This document shows positions 21,042-27,255 of a DNA stretch of 64,000 nt, in pieces. Each line of letters begins with the position of its first letter. Within the stretch, counting starts at the first letter, position 1. Under the pieces are notes generated by a model. The model saw only the letters and a program-made list of their open reading frames with translations. It was not told the origin of the DNA and ran no database searches. A program made the translations under genes and the position numbers. The DNA is from Anisus vortex (lineage: Eukaryota > Mollusca > Gastropoda > Planorbidae), in contig OX421499.1 of NCBI GenBank assembly GCA_949126835.1, positions 8,077,026 through 8,141,025 on the forward strand, written 5' to 3'.

Positions 21042-23059
21042 GTTTGTTCGCTATAGGCTCCTAAGCCGTTTGACTATTCGGGCCAAAAATTAAATGTATA
21101 AATTGGAAACGTCCTCCAAAAGATAATTTTATTTTATCACTTATAATCATAAATGTGTTGATTTAAAAAATCCAAAATGTCATATCCATCTATGCAAATA
21201 AATATAACGGTACATAGCAAATGGCCATTTCCGTTCATTTACTATATTGAACGCGACATTCACTATGTTGAACGCGAGGGTCTTTCCGGGTTTTCCCAAT
21301 TCTACAGTTGTTTTTTAATGTGGCGAGACCTTTTTTAAAAGCTACGCACTGCAATTTGGTTTACTTTAAACAAAATACTAGCGTATGACGTAATGTCTAT
21401 GAAATTATTTTTTCATTATTGATGTTTGCATTATCCTTTTAAGTAAAAGTAACCAAATGTTTTAATTATTTAATGGATTTACGTTGTTATTGGAGAATAT
21501 CCTTTAAAAGGCGACTTTATACACCCTATAAATTAAATGATACGAATTATAAAAAAACAAGTTAGGCTTATAAATGATTACTTTCAAATACCGGGTACCA
21601 TAAGATTGACAGCAACAATATAAAATAAAAACTAAATACCGAAAGAAACATTATCAATACTGTTTTATTGATACAATAAGCAAGAACAAAAATTAAAATA
21701 CCGAAAAAATCTTTCTCACTTTAGTTTTTATTTCATTGAAATATTATTTTCTATTTTTTTTAAATATTTTTTACCTTTTTTATTGTTTTGTATTTATGTT
21801 TTTTTTCTTTCAGATTGTATATTATTTTTAATTTAATATAATTAATAACAAGTCAAGTCAACACAACTGTTCGCTACATTTTTTTAATATCGAATTTAAA
21901 AGTCTCTTTAAAAAACCCGGACTAGCCTTTCGGCTCTTGTGTCCAGGGCGTAACGCTTAGGATTGAGCAATCTCTGTCCAGGCTCCAGCCACCCAACGAC
22001 ACGCCCAAGGCGTGGCGTGCCGTGTAACGGGGAAGGTTTCCGCAGCCCAGCGATCGTTCACTGCGGTTCCCCTAAGGATCATTATCGTAGTGGCTCGCCC
22101 GTATACCTGCACTGTCACCCGGTAGCACAAATCCTATACTATAGGTACATGCATCCAGGCACCGGGTGGTTCTCGAGACGGGATTGCAGCGTCCATTGCT
22201 TCCTCCCCCTGTGCCCCATGCGTTCGCCCGCCAGTGTATTCTTAATGGGAATGTATTGGCGGTTTACACACTACGCCAGTCCTTGAGGCCACAATTCTTA
22301 TGCATATGTCAGGTTCAGGTCGACCAGAAACAAAAAAAATAAATAACAAAAACTAAATACCGAAAGAAACATTCTCAACACTGTTTTATTAATACAATAA
22401 GCAAGAACAAAAATTAAATACCGAAAAAATCGTTATCACTTTAGTTTGTATGATATTGAAATATTATTTTCTACGCTTTTTTTATTATTTACCTTTTATT
22501 GTTTGGTATTGTGGTTTTTTTTTCTTTTAGATAGTATATTATTGTTAATTTAATAGGCTATTTTTAATAACAAGTCAAGTCAACACAACTGTTTGCTACG
22601 TTATAATATCAGACGCTTGACAGTAACAATTATTATGCATATGCCAGGGTCAAAAACAATTAAAAAGAACAAAAACTAAATACCGAAAAGAAACGTTCAT
22701 TTTAATAGTCTCTTTTCTTTCTCTCTTAACATTAATATTAACTTAACTTAACTAATATTGTAATATTGTAGTCGTTCGTTTCTCCGTCATTTTGACGGGC
22801 ATAACCACTAGTTATATATGTTGATCTTCTTTTGTGTTTTTATTTTTATGCTACTAAAATTCAAACAACAGTAGAACAATATTATGACTTATAATAGTTT
22901 ATTTCAATATTTTTTGCTTATTCAAACCAGAGACTGCGAGAAACATGTACGCCCTCACCTGATTGGCAGCCCGGTGACGTCAGCTTCCGAGAAATTTACA
23001 GAAACAAGACACGCCCACCAGCTTTTTGCAGTTTTCCACGTCCGCCATGTTTATCTTAG
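623..23059 (+). CDS. SLC6-family sodium-coupled transporter, copy 1 (3' part: exons 4-13)
   Basis: Coding parts are 623-755, 2417-2532, 4294-4416, 5044-5168, 6134-6246, 9194-9325, 10913-11012, 15219-15319, 19140-19307 and 22931-23059 (1240 nt), joined in one open frame through GT/AG introns; exons 1-3 must lie upstream of the window. Family traits seen: KGVKSVGK after TM4, TFPYILL in TM5, FYSLGPIWG and SYNKFQNN in TM6, [12 protein letters not shown] before TM8, ALDTQ in TM8, GGIYLF in TM10. SLC6 proteins move amino acids, GABA or monoamines across the plasma membrane using sodium, and usually chloride, gradients. The glycine/proline/GABA branch fits best, but substrate cannot be fixed from sequence. 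All exon phases match copy 2 at 39777-63667; about 81% identical by hand count. TM7 carries Cys instead of the usual Asn. Alternative: a pseudogene, but every exon is open and every splice site canonical. Confidence 0.9.
783..1540. mobile_element. MITE family M1, copy a (interrupted)
   Basis: The left end reads ACTATAATAAGATGGACCGC and the right end is its inverse, GAGCAAGCGGTTCATCTCAT. The same family recurs at 6285-6545 and 61446-61912. The interior is split by the element at 852-1309. A second, near-identical right end lies at 1604-1655, and extra right ends are also seen beside the other copies. No coding potential; the superfamily is not recognised. Confidence 0.7.
852..1309. mobile_element. 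TTA-flanked MITE nested in M1 (Harbinger-like)
   Basis: The ends are AGGCAAAGCCACACTAG and, inverted, TAGTGTGGCTTTACCA. Each is flanked by TTA, the three-base duplication usual for PIF/Harbinger. The interior is rich in the palindrome-like motif TGATTCGCTG/AATCACG. It interrupts M1 copy a, so it is the younger of the two. Confidence 0.7.
2040..2380. repeat. Degenerate tandem repeat, about 60 bp, 5-6 copies
   Basis: Units resemble TTCTCTTTAGTTAAACT then ATACATTATAGCTAAACTT. Copies are diverged and vary in length, which suggests an older array. It lies in intron 4 of SLC6 copy 1, just before exon 5. Confidence 0.75.
2417..2532 (+). CDS. SLC6 copy 1, exon 5 (TM5, start of EL3)
   Basis: The acceptor is GGCTAG at 2411-2416 and the donor GTTAGG at 2533. 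It encodes [13 protein letters not shown] and a TM5 helix, then the loop motif FYLKPDF. It ends in phase 2. A pyrimidine-rich tract follows in the intron. Length and phase equal those of exon 5 of copy 2. Confidence 0.92.
2560..2745. repeat. Pyrimidine-rich (CT)n-like tract
   Basis: Almost all bases are C or T, with runs of CTCTCT near 2720-2740. Open frames crossing it encode Ser/Leu/Pro-rich low-complexity peptides and are treated as chance. Confidence 0.8.
2862..2985. repeat. Short imperfect tandem repeat, about 21 bp
   Basis: Units resemble GGATTACCATCCCTTGGATC and continue in decayed form (GGATTAC...) to about 3095. They give rise to the low-complexity open frame seen here. No protein family is recognised. 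Confidence 0.65.
3136..3520. repeat. Minisatellite, 35 bp x 11
   Basis: Units start at 3136, 3171, 3206 and every 35 bases to 3486, reading CAAAGAGTCCAGTCTGTGGG and then CCTTCGTGTAATAGT. Few substitutions separate the copies, so expansion is recent. It lies in intron 5 of copy 1. Confidence 0.92.
3521..3969. other. Intron 5 sequence, nothing recognised
   Basis: Unique-looking sequence with a poly-A/poly-T pair near 3890-3920. No conserved open frame or element boundary was found. Confidence 0.5.
3970..4182 (+). mobile_element. tRNA-derived SINE, family A
   Basis: A tRNA-like head has box A sequence GCAGCGCGCTCAACTGGCGG and box B GGGTTCAAAGCC. It is followed by the family body (GGCGGCTGGGCATTGCGCTG, then CCACACACCCCCTAGTG) and a tail ending TTACTTTACTT. 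Other copies are at 18848, 26141, 34442, 35785, 44030 and 46500. Confidence 0.85.
4294..4416 (+). CDS. SLC6 copy 1, exon 6 (TM6, substrate and ion site)
   Basis: The acceptor is CTCTTTCAG and the donor GTCAGT at 4417. It encodes [20 protein letters not shown] and then [10 protein letters not shown]6 is the broken helix that lines the substrate site in this family; the Gln and Ser that help bind chloride in GAT1 (Gln291, Ser295) are present as FQVFYS. Confidence 0.92.
4745..4980. repeat. Degenerate tandem repeat, about 32 bp
   Basis: Units resemble ATTTGAAACAATTTAGTCTC followed by ACAGTATAAC, about seven diverged copies. It lies in intron 6 of copy 1, shortly before exon 7. Confidence 0.75.
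5044..5168 (+). CDS. SLC6 copy 1, exon 7 (TM7, EL4)
   Basis: The acceptor is CACACAG and the donor GTATTT at 5169. It encodes [21 protein letters not shown]7, and the start of extracellular loop 4. Aligned on TSVYAGF, the position that is Asn in GAT1 (Asn327), SERT (Asn368) and LeuT (Asn286) is Cys, while the chloride-site Ser (GAT1 Ser331) is kept. Copy 2 has the same change. Confidence 0.92.
5337..5549 (-). mobile_element. Short hAT-like relic (family H1), reverse orientation
   Basis: The left edge reads GGAATCGGTAACCTACGTCA with CACGCGTGCGAGACTTGGCA following; the right edge reads CTGCCTACCCCTGATC. These match the ends of the 1.8 kb element at 11702-13477 with the middle deleted. The internal CTGTTGGCACGCTGAATGA is shared with copies at 14365 and 41093. 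Confidence 0.65.
5630..6125. repeat. AT-rich degenerate repeat based on GAAATATT
   Basis: The block is built of imperfect units like AATATGAAATATTCAGTTT. It is too diverged to fix a period with confidence and lies immediately before exon 8. Confidence 0.5.
6134..6246 (+). CDS. SLC6 copy 1, exon 8 (EL4 tip, TM8)
   Basis: The acceptor is TTCAAAG and the donor GTAAAG at 6247. It encodes [13 protein letters not shown], the usual start of this exon in glycine/proline-type members, and TM8 ending in ALDTQ. Asp-Thr fits the Asp-Ser pair of the sodium-2 site. It enters in phase 1 and leaves in phase 0. Confidence 0.92.
6285..6545. mobile_element. MITE family M1, copy b
   Basis: It begins near AAATGGACCGCTTGCTTTAA and ends AGAGCAAGCGGTCCAGCTTA, inverted. 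The interior matches copy a without the nested insertion (ATTAAAATCGAAAGTTGTAT is shared). A second right end follows at 6601-6645. It lies in intron 8 of copy 1. Confidence 0.75.
6682..6884 (+). mobile_element. Short hAT-like relic (family H1) with 8 bp duplication
   Basis: The left end CAAGGGTCAGCAACCTTTTG and the right end GTCTGCCGACCCCTC are imperfect inverted repeats. The flanks TCCTAGAT and TCCTAAAT are a one-mismatch 8 bp duplication, as expected of hAT. The open frame over this stretch is not a gene. Confidence 0.7.
6892..7811. other. Intron 8 sequence with homopolymers, no gene
   Basis: It holds a G12-type run near 6967-6983, a TA microsatellite near 7141-7160 and a C run joined to a T run near 7611-7630. 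The rest is unrecognised. A short open frame at 6898-7110 has no family features. Confidence 0.5.
7812..8903. repeat. Minisatellite, 28 bp x 39
   Basis: The unit is ACACCAGCATATAGCTACAG followed by GTGTAAAA, repeated about 39 times with only a handful of single-base variants, so it is very homogeneous. Each unit carries CAGGTG (an E-box) and AGGTGT (a T-box-like core), and ACACC pairs with GGTGT. It ends about 290 bases before exon 9. Confidence 0.95.
9194..9325 (+). CDS. SLC6 copy 1, exon 9 (end of TM8, TM9)
   Basis: The acceptor is ATTTTTCAG and the donor GTAAGT at 9326. It encodes 44 residues starting [16 protein letters not shown], a basic inner loop (KLMKRRE) and TM9. It lies directly after the 28 bp array of the preceding intron. 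It is phase 0 at both ends. Confidence 0.92.
9455..9825 (+). mobile_element. SINE-like family B, 5'-truncated copy
   Basis: It begins in the body (ACACCGGTGGGCTAACGCA), continues through GCCGAGAGGCTTCGAGGAAG and CCGTCTCGACC, and ends near CCCGTCTGGTATTTTTTTAG. The full copy at 44926-45450 has a tRNA-like head. The minus-strand open frame in this block is part of the repeat. Confidence 0.75.
10270..10786. mobile_element. hAT-type MITE with perfect 8 bp target duplication
   Basis: The ends are CAGAGGCCGACCGAAA and, inverted, TTTCGGTCGGCCTCTA. Both flanks are ATTCACTC (10262-10269 and 10787-10794). The interior repeats CGGCCGAAACCGAA several times on both strands. There is no transposase, so it is a non-autonomous element. 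It lies in intron 9 of copy 1, ending about 125 bases before exon 10. Confidence 0.9.
10913..11012 (+). CDS. SLC6 copy 1, exon 10 (TM10)
   Basis: The acceptor is TCTGACAG and the donor GTAAAA at 11013. It encodes [16 protein letters not shown] and the rest of TM10, ending IVAWIYG. The Asp of ADWY matches the outer-gate Asp (GAT1 Asp451) that pairs with the TM1 Arg. Only three residues differ from copy 2. Confidence 0.92.
11225..11560. repeat. Degenerate tandem repeat, about 55 bp
   Basis: Units resemble ACATACAGAGAATAGAGCAT then TGGGCCTACAGAATGTAGTA, in roughly five to six diverged copies. The A-rich sequence continues to the hAT relic at 11702. It is in intron 10 of copy 1. Confidence 0.75.
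11702..13477 (-). mobile_element. Degraded hAT transposon, 1.8 kb (family H1)
   Basis: The left end CAGGGGTCGGCAACCTTTTG and right end GGTTGCCGACCCCCG are inverted repeats typical of hAT elements. Flanks CTGTAGAC (11694-11701) and CTGTAGAG (13478-13485) are an 8 bp duplication with one mismatch. The minus strand around 13060-13290 still reads like eroded coding sequence ([11 protein letters not shown] is readable), shared with the relic at 42790-43622. No intact open frame remains. Confidence 0.85.
13486..14360. other. Intron 10 sequence, no gene recognised
   Basis: A-rich start, then unique-looking sequence. The short open frame at 14044-14244 has no recognisable domain. No repeat boundary was found. 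Confidence 0.45.
14365..14535 (-). mobile_element. Fragment of short hAT-like relic (family H1)
   Basis: AACCTAAGGCACGCGTGCCA at the left and GTTGGCACGCTGAATGAATT near the right match the reverse-oriented H1 copies at 5337 and 41093. The right terminal repeat is lost. Confidence 0.6.
14620..14930 (+). pseudogene. LINE reverse-transcriptase C-terminal remnant (L2/CR1-like)
   Basis: The reading frame gives [20 protein letters not shown], then [20 protein letters not shown], then after a stop FGVRLFESM. This is the recognisable C-terminal pattern of L2/CR1-type LINE proteins (HV..VL.DLHWLPV..RI; Y.PSR.LRSS). It is 5'-truncated, mutated and no longer coding. It is in intron 10 of copy 1. Confidence 0.8.
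15219..15319 (+). CDS. SLC6 copy 1, exon 11 (inner loop, start of TM11)
   Basis: The acceptor is TTGTATTTAG and the donor GTAAGT at 15320. It encodes [20 protein letters not shown] and the start of TM11. The family pattern RF..DI..M.G..P is clear. It enters in phase 1 and leaves in phase 0. Confidence 0.92.
15320..16269. other. Intron 11 sequence, AT-rich, no gene
   Basis: AT-rich, with a TA run near 15771-15782 and no conserved reading frame. The 5' boundary of the following LINE is not sharply visible. Confidence 0.5.
16270..18815 (+). mobile_element. CR1/jockey-like LINE, 5'-truncated, RT nearly intact
   Basis: It starts inside the endonuclease ([13 protein letters not shown], then [15 protein letters not shown] and GLSDHDIV). 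The reverse transcriptase follows and ends at 18739. The 3' end is a GATAA microsatellite (18807-18818). Defects are one stop (TAA at 16572) and two frame changes, near 17170 and 17372. Related 3' ends are at 41279, 50700 and, reversed, 54880. It is in intron 11 of copy 1. This is a retrotransposon of the host genome, assigned to the CR1/jockey group by motif only. Confidence 0.88.
17393..18739 (+). CDS. LINE reverse transcriptase (open part of the element)
   Basis: This 448-residue open stretch covers the RT core. [16 protein letters not shown] (motif 1), [13 protein letters not shown] (motif A), [20 protein letters not shown] (motif B) and the catalytic FADD are all intact. It ends with the thumb pattern [13 protein letters not shown] and the tail [14 protein letters not shown]. 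The true ORF began upstream; the first Met here is only the first after a frame change. In the family the enzyme copies the element's RNA into DNA at a nicked target. Confidence 0.85.
   Translation: MPKDWKLANVTPLFKKGDKSDPGNYRPVSLTSITCKLLEHIIYSSIVNHLDKLNALCPHQHGFRKNRSCETQLIGLIDDLSKGLDNNNQIDAILLDFSKAFDKVHHSSLLKKLKYFGISGPLHQWIQDFLIGREQTVIINGSKSSPITVNSGVPQGTVLGPLLFLIYINDLPNCINTGTKVRLFADDCIIYRIIKTGKDSELLQKDLDELQKWESNWSMSFHPEKCQLIRVSKKKKQIITNYFIHGKELTQTSNAKYLGVIINDKLSWNPHIDEVIKKSNKTLGYIKRNFYKCNKNIKLKCYLTLVRPILEYAGSVWDPSTKENIKKLEQIQKRAARFITSEYSQLTRVTPLVKSLNLETLDDRRTKSKVVIIHKTLNSNLEIQPNNNLLQSSDKHKDKNTFLVPYARTNAYKYSFFPSGIRAWNGLPEQTRKTNNLTSFKTLIKMQD
18848..19096 (+). mobile_element. tRNA-derived SINE, family A
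   Basis: The head is damaged at the 5' end (TTTCGACTGGCGATCCGAAG, box B-like GGGATTGAAACC). The body GGCGGCTGGGCATTATGCTG, then GCCGTGGCCACAGAAATTGG, is conserved, and the tail is TACTTTACTTAACTTAA. It ends about 43 bases before exon 12 of copy 1. Confidence 0.82.
19140..19307 (+). CDS. SLC6 copy 1, exon 12 (TM11-TM12)
   Basis: The acceptor is CTGTAAAG and the donor GTAAGT at 19308. It encodes 56 residues: [15 protein letters not shown], then a TM12 helix with [17 protein letters not shown]. It begins 43 bases after the tail of a SINE, so that insertion sits next to the branch-point region. Confidence 0.9.
19350..19925. repeat. Pyrimidine-rich tetranucleotide and 22 bp repeats
   Basis: Loose CTAT/CTGT repeats surround a short 22 bp array (ATCAATCAATATTTCGGTAT) near 19589-19655. 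It leads into the inverted-repeat element at 19941. Confidence 0.7.
20440..20900 (+). mobile_element. SINE-like family B inside left arm
   Basis: The body matches the full copy at 44926: ACTGGCGGGCGAACGCATGG, GCACTCC-type GAG run, CTACCGGGTGACAGTGCAGG and CACTACGATAATGATCCTTA, ending GGCTAGTCCGGGTTTTTTTA. It has no separate tRNA-like head here. It is the mirror of 21900-22300. Confidence 0.78.
21900..22300 (-). mobile_element. SINE-like family B inside right arm
   Basis: Reverse-strand partner of the left-arm copy, with a shortened central part (the stretch after CTTCCTCCCC is missing). The rest is nearly identical, so the arms were made or homogenised recently. Confidence 0.78.
22931..23059 (+). 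CDS. SLC6 copy 1, exon 13 (cytosolic C-tail, stop)
   Basis: The acceptor is TTCAAACCAG. It encodes [19 protein letters not shown], then a Cys/Pro-rich tail ending FPRPPCLS, and a TAG at 23057-23059. Except for three substitutions it matches copy 2, whose tail runs four residues further. A mobile-element end (see 23087) begins within 30 bases of the stop. Confidence 0.88.
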   Translation, partial: RLRETCTPSPDWQPGDVSFREIYRNKTRPPAFCSFPRPPCLS

Positions 23060-23086
23060 GTTTTACGTTGAATATATTTATACTTT

Positions 23087-23125
23087 ATACTAGTTGTTGT
23101 GCCAGTTAAAATGACGGTGGAAAGA
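23087..23125 (+). other. Second copy of the foldback terminus, beside the SLC6 stop
   Basis: ACTAGTTGTTGTGCCAGTTA then AAATGACGG resembles the end of the element at 19941. Only this short end is recognised. It starts within 30 bases of the stop codon of SLC6 copy 1 and so would lie in its 3' untranslated region. Confidence 0.55.
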
Positions 23126-23831
23126 ATGACAAATATGTTTCGATCCGAGTAAATAGATTTTGATTTGAATATTTGTATTGTCTCTTATTGTTATATGTGT
23201 ATCACTCATGAGTTTAAATTATGTTCTTTCCTTCTGGTCACCATTGTAACCCATTGCCTGCCTGTAAGAAATTAATTTTGCTAAAATATAAACTCTTTGA
23301 TTTCAACCTTGTAAGCGGTTGTTGTTGTTTTTTCTGTTTCTGTTTTTTTTCTAATTGTTACATAAGTCTAAATAATCCTCTGTATAAATATATTACGTTT
23401 GTGATGGTGAGTTCATAGTGAAACAGGCTTAGAGAGCAGGGTTCCCACAAGTTTGGAAAAAAAATATTTCCATAATATTTCCAATTTTTTTCCATGATAT
23501 AGTACAAAATTTCCAAGACATCCCGAAATATACTAATGAAATATTGATATAAATTTTTTTTAAAATAAAAACAAAAAGAATTTAAATAAGCAAACAAAGG
23601 AGATTATTAAAGAACCCCAACAATATTTATATTAAAAAAGGGATAAAAATAACAAGAGTGAGAGCTCATCACGAATAGAGCAGACTAATTAATTTCCAGC
23701 CAATTAGTAGATCAGATTATGACAGAGACTATTATTAATGAAAACTCTCTGTTACTGTACTGATAAGTACTAATGTAGGGATGTTAAAGAAGAGTGCTCA
23801 TTGTTTTATTAAAATACTAATCTTTAATTAT

Positions 23832-24972
23832 ATGTTATATGTTTAATCAATGTTAATTGAAAGATGCATCCAGATGCAAAAAGACCTGTATCTATGCTTT
23901 ATAGATTATTCTAAGGCATTTGACAAAGTCAAACATCAAGATCTATTTAATATATTACAAGATCTGGACATAGATGGCAAAGACCTCAGAATAATAAGAA
24001 ATCTATACTGGGAGCAAGAAGCTGCCATAAGATATAAAGGTGAGTTAAGTGCATTCAAACCAATAAAGAGAGGAGTAAGACAGGGATGTGTTTTATCACC
24101 AGACCTCTTCAACATCTACAGTGAAATAATACTCCGGAATATCGAACACCTAGATGGTATTAAAGTAGGAGGAAAGAATATAAAAAATCTGAGATATGCA
24201 GACGACACAGTACTAATAGCAGAATCAGAAAGTGCCCTGCAAACTATTCTAAATAAGGTGGTAGAAGAGAGACGACTTAAAGGATTAACACTCAATCTCA
24301 GTAAGACCGAAGTAATGGTAATCTCTAAGAAAACACAACCTCCAAGATGCTCTTTATCCAGTGAAGGTGAAAACATCAAGCAAATCAGTTCTTTTCAGTA
24401 TCTAGGCTATACAATAACACAGGAGGGCAAATGAAACAAAGAAATAAAGAGAAGAATCGCAACAGCTTCATGAGCTTAAGCAGTATCATGAAAAACAGGA
24501 ATATCAGAAAATGTACCAAAATGCTGAAGGGGTATGTTTGGTCTGTTCTTCTATATGGATGTGAATGTTGAACTATTGATAATGAAACAAGGAAAACATT
24601 GGAGGCAGTAGAAATGTGGTTTCTAAGAAGGATGATGAGAATATCATGGACTGAAAAGAAATCTAATGCAGAGGTGTTGAAAACAGCATGTACCTCAAGA
24701 GAACTCATTAACACCATTAGGAACAGACAGATGAAATTTCTAGGACATATCTATAGGAAAAAAGGTATAGAAAGACTGGCTTTGTGTGGGAAAATATCTG
24801 GTAAGAGAGACAGAGGAAGACAAAGACTAACATATGTAGAAAGCCTGAACGAATGGGCCACGAACAACAACATAAGTAATAATAACTTTCTGCAAAAAGC
24901 TAACAACAGGAAAGAATGGAGAGTCATGACCGCCGATGTCTGTTCCAGACCTGGCACGTAAAGAAGAAGAAG
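23832..24972 (+). mobile_element. RTE-like LINE, 5'-truncated, with 13 bp duplication
   Basis: AATCTTTAATTAT flanks both sides (23819-23831 and 24973-24985), fixing the insertion exactly. The frame reads CFIDYSKAFDKVKHQ (motif A), KRGVRQGCVLSPDLFNIYSE (motif B) and RYADDTVLIAES (catalytic YADD), up to a stop at 24432. After further stops the C-terminal part (MWFLRRMMRISWT, LINTIRNRQMKFLGHI, GRQRLTYVESLNEW) resumes at 24599. Motifs fit the RTE group. It is inactive: 5' truncated and with several stops. Confidence 0.85.
23850..24434 (+). pseudogene. RT domain of the RTE-like LINE (truncated)
   Basis: Open stretch of 194 residues with motifs A to E of a reverse transcriptase, ending at TGA after YLGYTITQEGK. 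The N-terminal endonuclease is missing. The element carried the protein needed to copy its RNA at a nicked site, but this copy cannot do so. Confidence 0.82.
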
Positions 24973-25806
24973 AATCTTTAATTATTTTTTAATTGAAGAA
25001 CAGTGCTTTTTTTAAATATTTTTTTTTAGGTTAGACATCGTTAGGTATGTGACATGAAATTTTCAAAATAAATTTTAACAATTGTGCTATATACCAACAG
25101 AAGGGTATTGAAGAGAGGATTTCATTAGTACATCATTTATTAAAAGGGGATAACAAAGAAATAAAGTTATTAACTTTTAAGGGACAAAGAAGCACAACTG
25201 ACGCTGACTTATTTGGGTTAAAATTATCTATGTTACCTCCCTTGCCTTTTAATTTTCTTGCAACTAATCTTATTTACATAATTTAATGATTTTCAGCATC
25301 CAGTTTATAATATAAAATGTACAATATTAGTTAGCTAAAATGTTTATCTACAAAAAAAACGTTTTCTACCCATAGTTTATTAATTTACTGCTAATCAGAA
25401 AGGGTGACTTCATTGGCGTACAAACCTTTAAGCAGCAAGAGTACACAAAGTAGGGTATATAAGGGTATTACTTATTTTCATCTTGATATAGTGCGAATGT
25501 ATCAAATGATACAATTAGACACTAAACTGGGGGAAGGGGATAAAGGAGAAGAGAGGCATCTTAACTGGATGTGTTACTATAATTTATTATTAAACATGGG
25601 AGTCGGGGGATGATTGCTAGAAAAGCTTTAGGCCTACACATGGGAGGTGGGGATAAAAAACCAAACCTAAAATTTCAAAATCAATCAATTCCAAAACTTT
25701 TCCATGACCTCATTATCGAAATGAAAATTTCCAAGACTTTTTCATACTGAAAATGGCCCTATCATTTTTCCAAAACTTTTCCAAAATTCCATAACTCTCC
25801 GCACAA

Positions 25807-26126
25807 ATTATGTAGGCTTATTTTCAATTAGAAAGAATATAACTAGTATGGTTTGTTATTAATGTTAATGTAATTAGTTTAAAGTTGTAATTAATATCTG
25901 TGTATTCAACTTTAAAGAAAAACAATAGGCCAAGTTATAAGCTAAAAACTGTTAATACAGGCTCTAGATACTATAGCCTATAGTTCGTCTATAGTATTAT
26001 AGTCTATAGCCTAGTAAAAGGCCTAAATAGTAATAGTAACTAGTAGGCCTACTAAAAATGCTAGTAGCAGGCCTAAACATATTTATACCGTATATGGCCT
26101 ATACTCCTATACCTATTTAACCTAGT
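25807..26126. other. Intergenic, no gene seen
   Basis: AT-rich sequence with repeated AGGCCTA-like words. No reading frame or repeat boundary could be supported. Confidence 0.5.
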
Positions 26127-26140
26127 ACTAGATAATTGAG

Positions 26141-26393
26141 CGGCAGCGCGTTCGACTGGCGAGCCGAAGGTCCCGGGTTCGAATCCTGGTGCATGCTAGG
26201 ATTTTTTCCCGTGTCTGGAAGGTGTCCCTGAGTCTACCCAGCTCTGATGGGTACCTGACATTAGTTTGGGTAAAGAAAGGCGGCTGTGCATAGTGCTGGT
26301 CACACAATCACCTAGTATGCCGTGGCCACAAAACTGGTGAACGTTGCTTCATCGGACCTATGGATCAACTCGGTCCGACGGGTACTTTACTTT
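26141..26393 (+). mobile_element. tRNA-derived SINE, family A, with 14 bp duplication
   Basis: ACTAGATAATTGAG flanks both sides (26127-26140 and 26394-26407). The head CGGCAGCGCGTTCGACTGGC and box B GGGTTCGAATCC are well kept. The tail repeats TACTTTACTTT. Identical duplications show that this is a recent, exactly bounded insertion, and it gives the family's full length of 253 bp from box A onward. Confidence 0.93.
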
Positions 26394-27255
26394 ACTAGAT
26401 AATTGAGAAACATGATAGGCTAAATATGCTTATGCTATAGACTAGGCCTAGGTATATTTTATACAATACTTTCCGTAGTTACTTTGGCCCCCCAAAAAAT
26501 GTATTTTTCCTTAGTATAGTAGTAGGCCTATTCCTATTTTGTTTTTCAATGGTCAGTATAAGAGTAATATGCGTTTACATTTATAGTAAAGAAATGTAAG
26601 CCTAAAGCTAAAAATGTATCGCTTTCCAAGAAAATCTGATGTCACGCAAAATTGTATTTTTTACAAATGCGAATACCGGTAATTCGGTAGGCTTAATCAT
26701 TAATATGGCTGGTTTATATGAATATGGTATTGCATCGGTAGGCCTAGACCTAGAGATTCGTTGTTTGTTGTTGTTTCTTATATCAGATTATTTTTGAAAT
26801 CGCTACATTTTTTTTAATGAAAATAAGTTGTAATCGGATTTTGGCAACATGTTTTAACACGAAAACGTTTCGTAACAACCAGGTTTGGTTATCAAAATAT
26901 TAGCCTAGACCTACGGCCTACGGTTTAATGAACAATAACGGAAGTGGCTTTACTATTATTATTTTAATTAAATTTAAATAATCAATATCTACACCTACAT
27001 TTATTTGTTCAATACACTTGCGATCATAAGAGATTGAACGTATAAACATAGAATACATTAAAATAGTATAGTCAAATATAATATATACAATATCGATTTG
27101 TATATATGCTCTAACTCTAGATCTAATTGCCTTCAAATGCTTCGTTAGTCATTCACAATAACTTGGGTCACAATTTACCCCGGTAAAAGATACTGAAACA
27201 TAGGTAGTCCTTATATTGTTCTCAGCAAACTAATGTTCCTTATAATAGTATTTTC

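Larger units (their letters stand above)
19941..22812. mobile_element. Large inverted-repeat (foldback-like) element, 2.9 kb
   Basis: Ends are ACTAGTGGTTATGCCCGTCA and its exact inverse at 22793-22812. The left arm (about 19941-20938) pairs with the right arm (about 21862-22812). Each arm carries one copy of SINE-like family B. Near the centre lies an 18 bp stem (AAACAAACTCACGGTAAT at 20941 pairing with 20980-20997). An extra partial arm copy (about 21600-21862) makes the right side asymmetric. The open frames on either side are the family B repeat read through, not a gene. It lies in intron 12 of copy 1. Confidence 0.85.
23437..25806. mobile_element. Possible older hAT-like element split by a LINE
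   Basis: The left edge reads CAGGGTTCCCACAAGTTTGG with repeated TTTCCA/TTTCCAAGAC motifs. The right end has the matching style (CCAAAACTTTTCCAAAATTC) up to ACTCTCCGCAC. The terminal repeats are imperfect and no 8 bp duplication was found, so this is a weak call. The LINE at 23832-24972 lies inside. Confidence 0.4.

Noticed and set aside
26141..26215. A tRNA gene on the plus strand
   Set aside because: Same reasoning: perfect 14 bp duplication and SINE tail.
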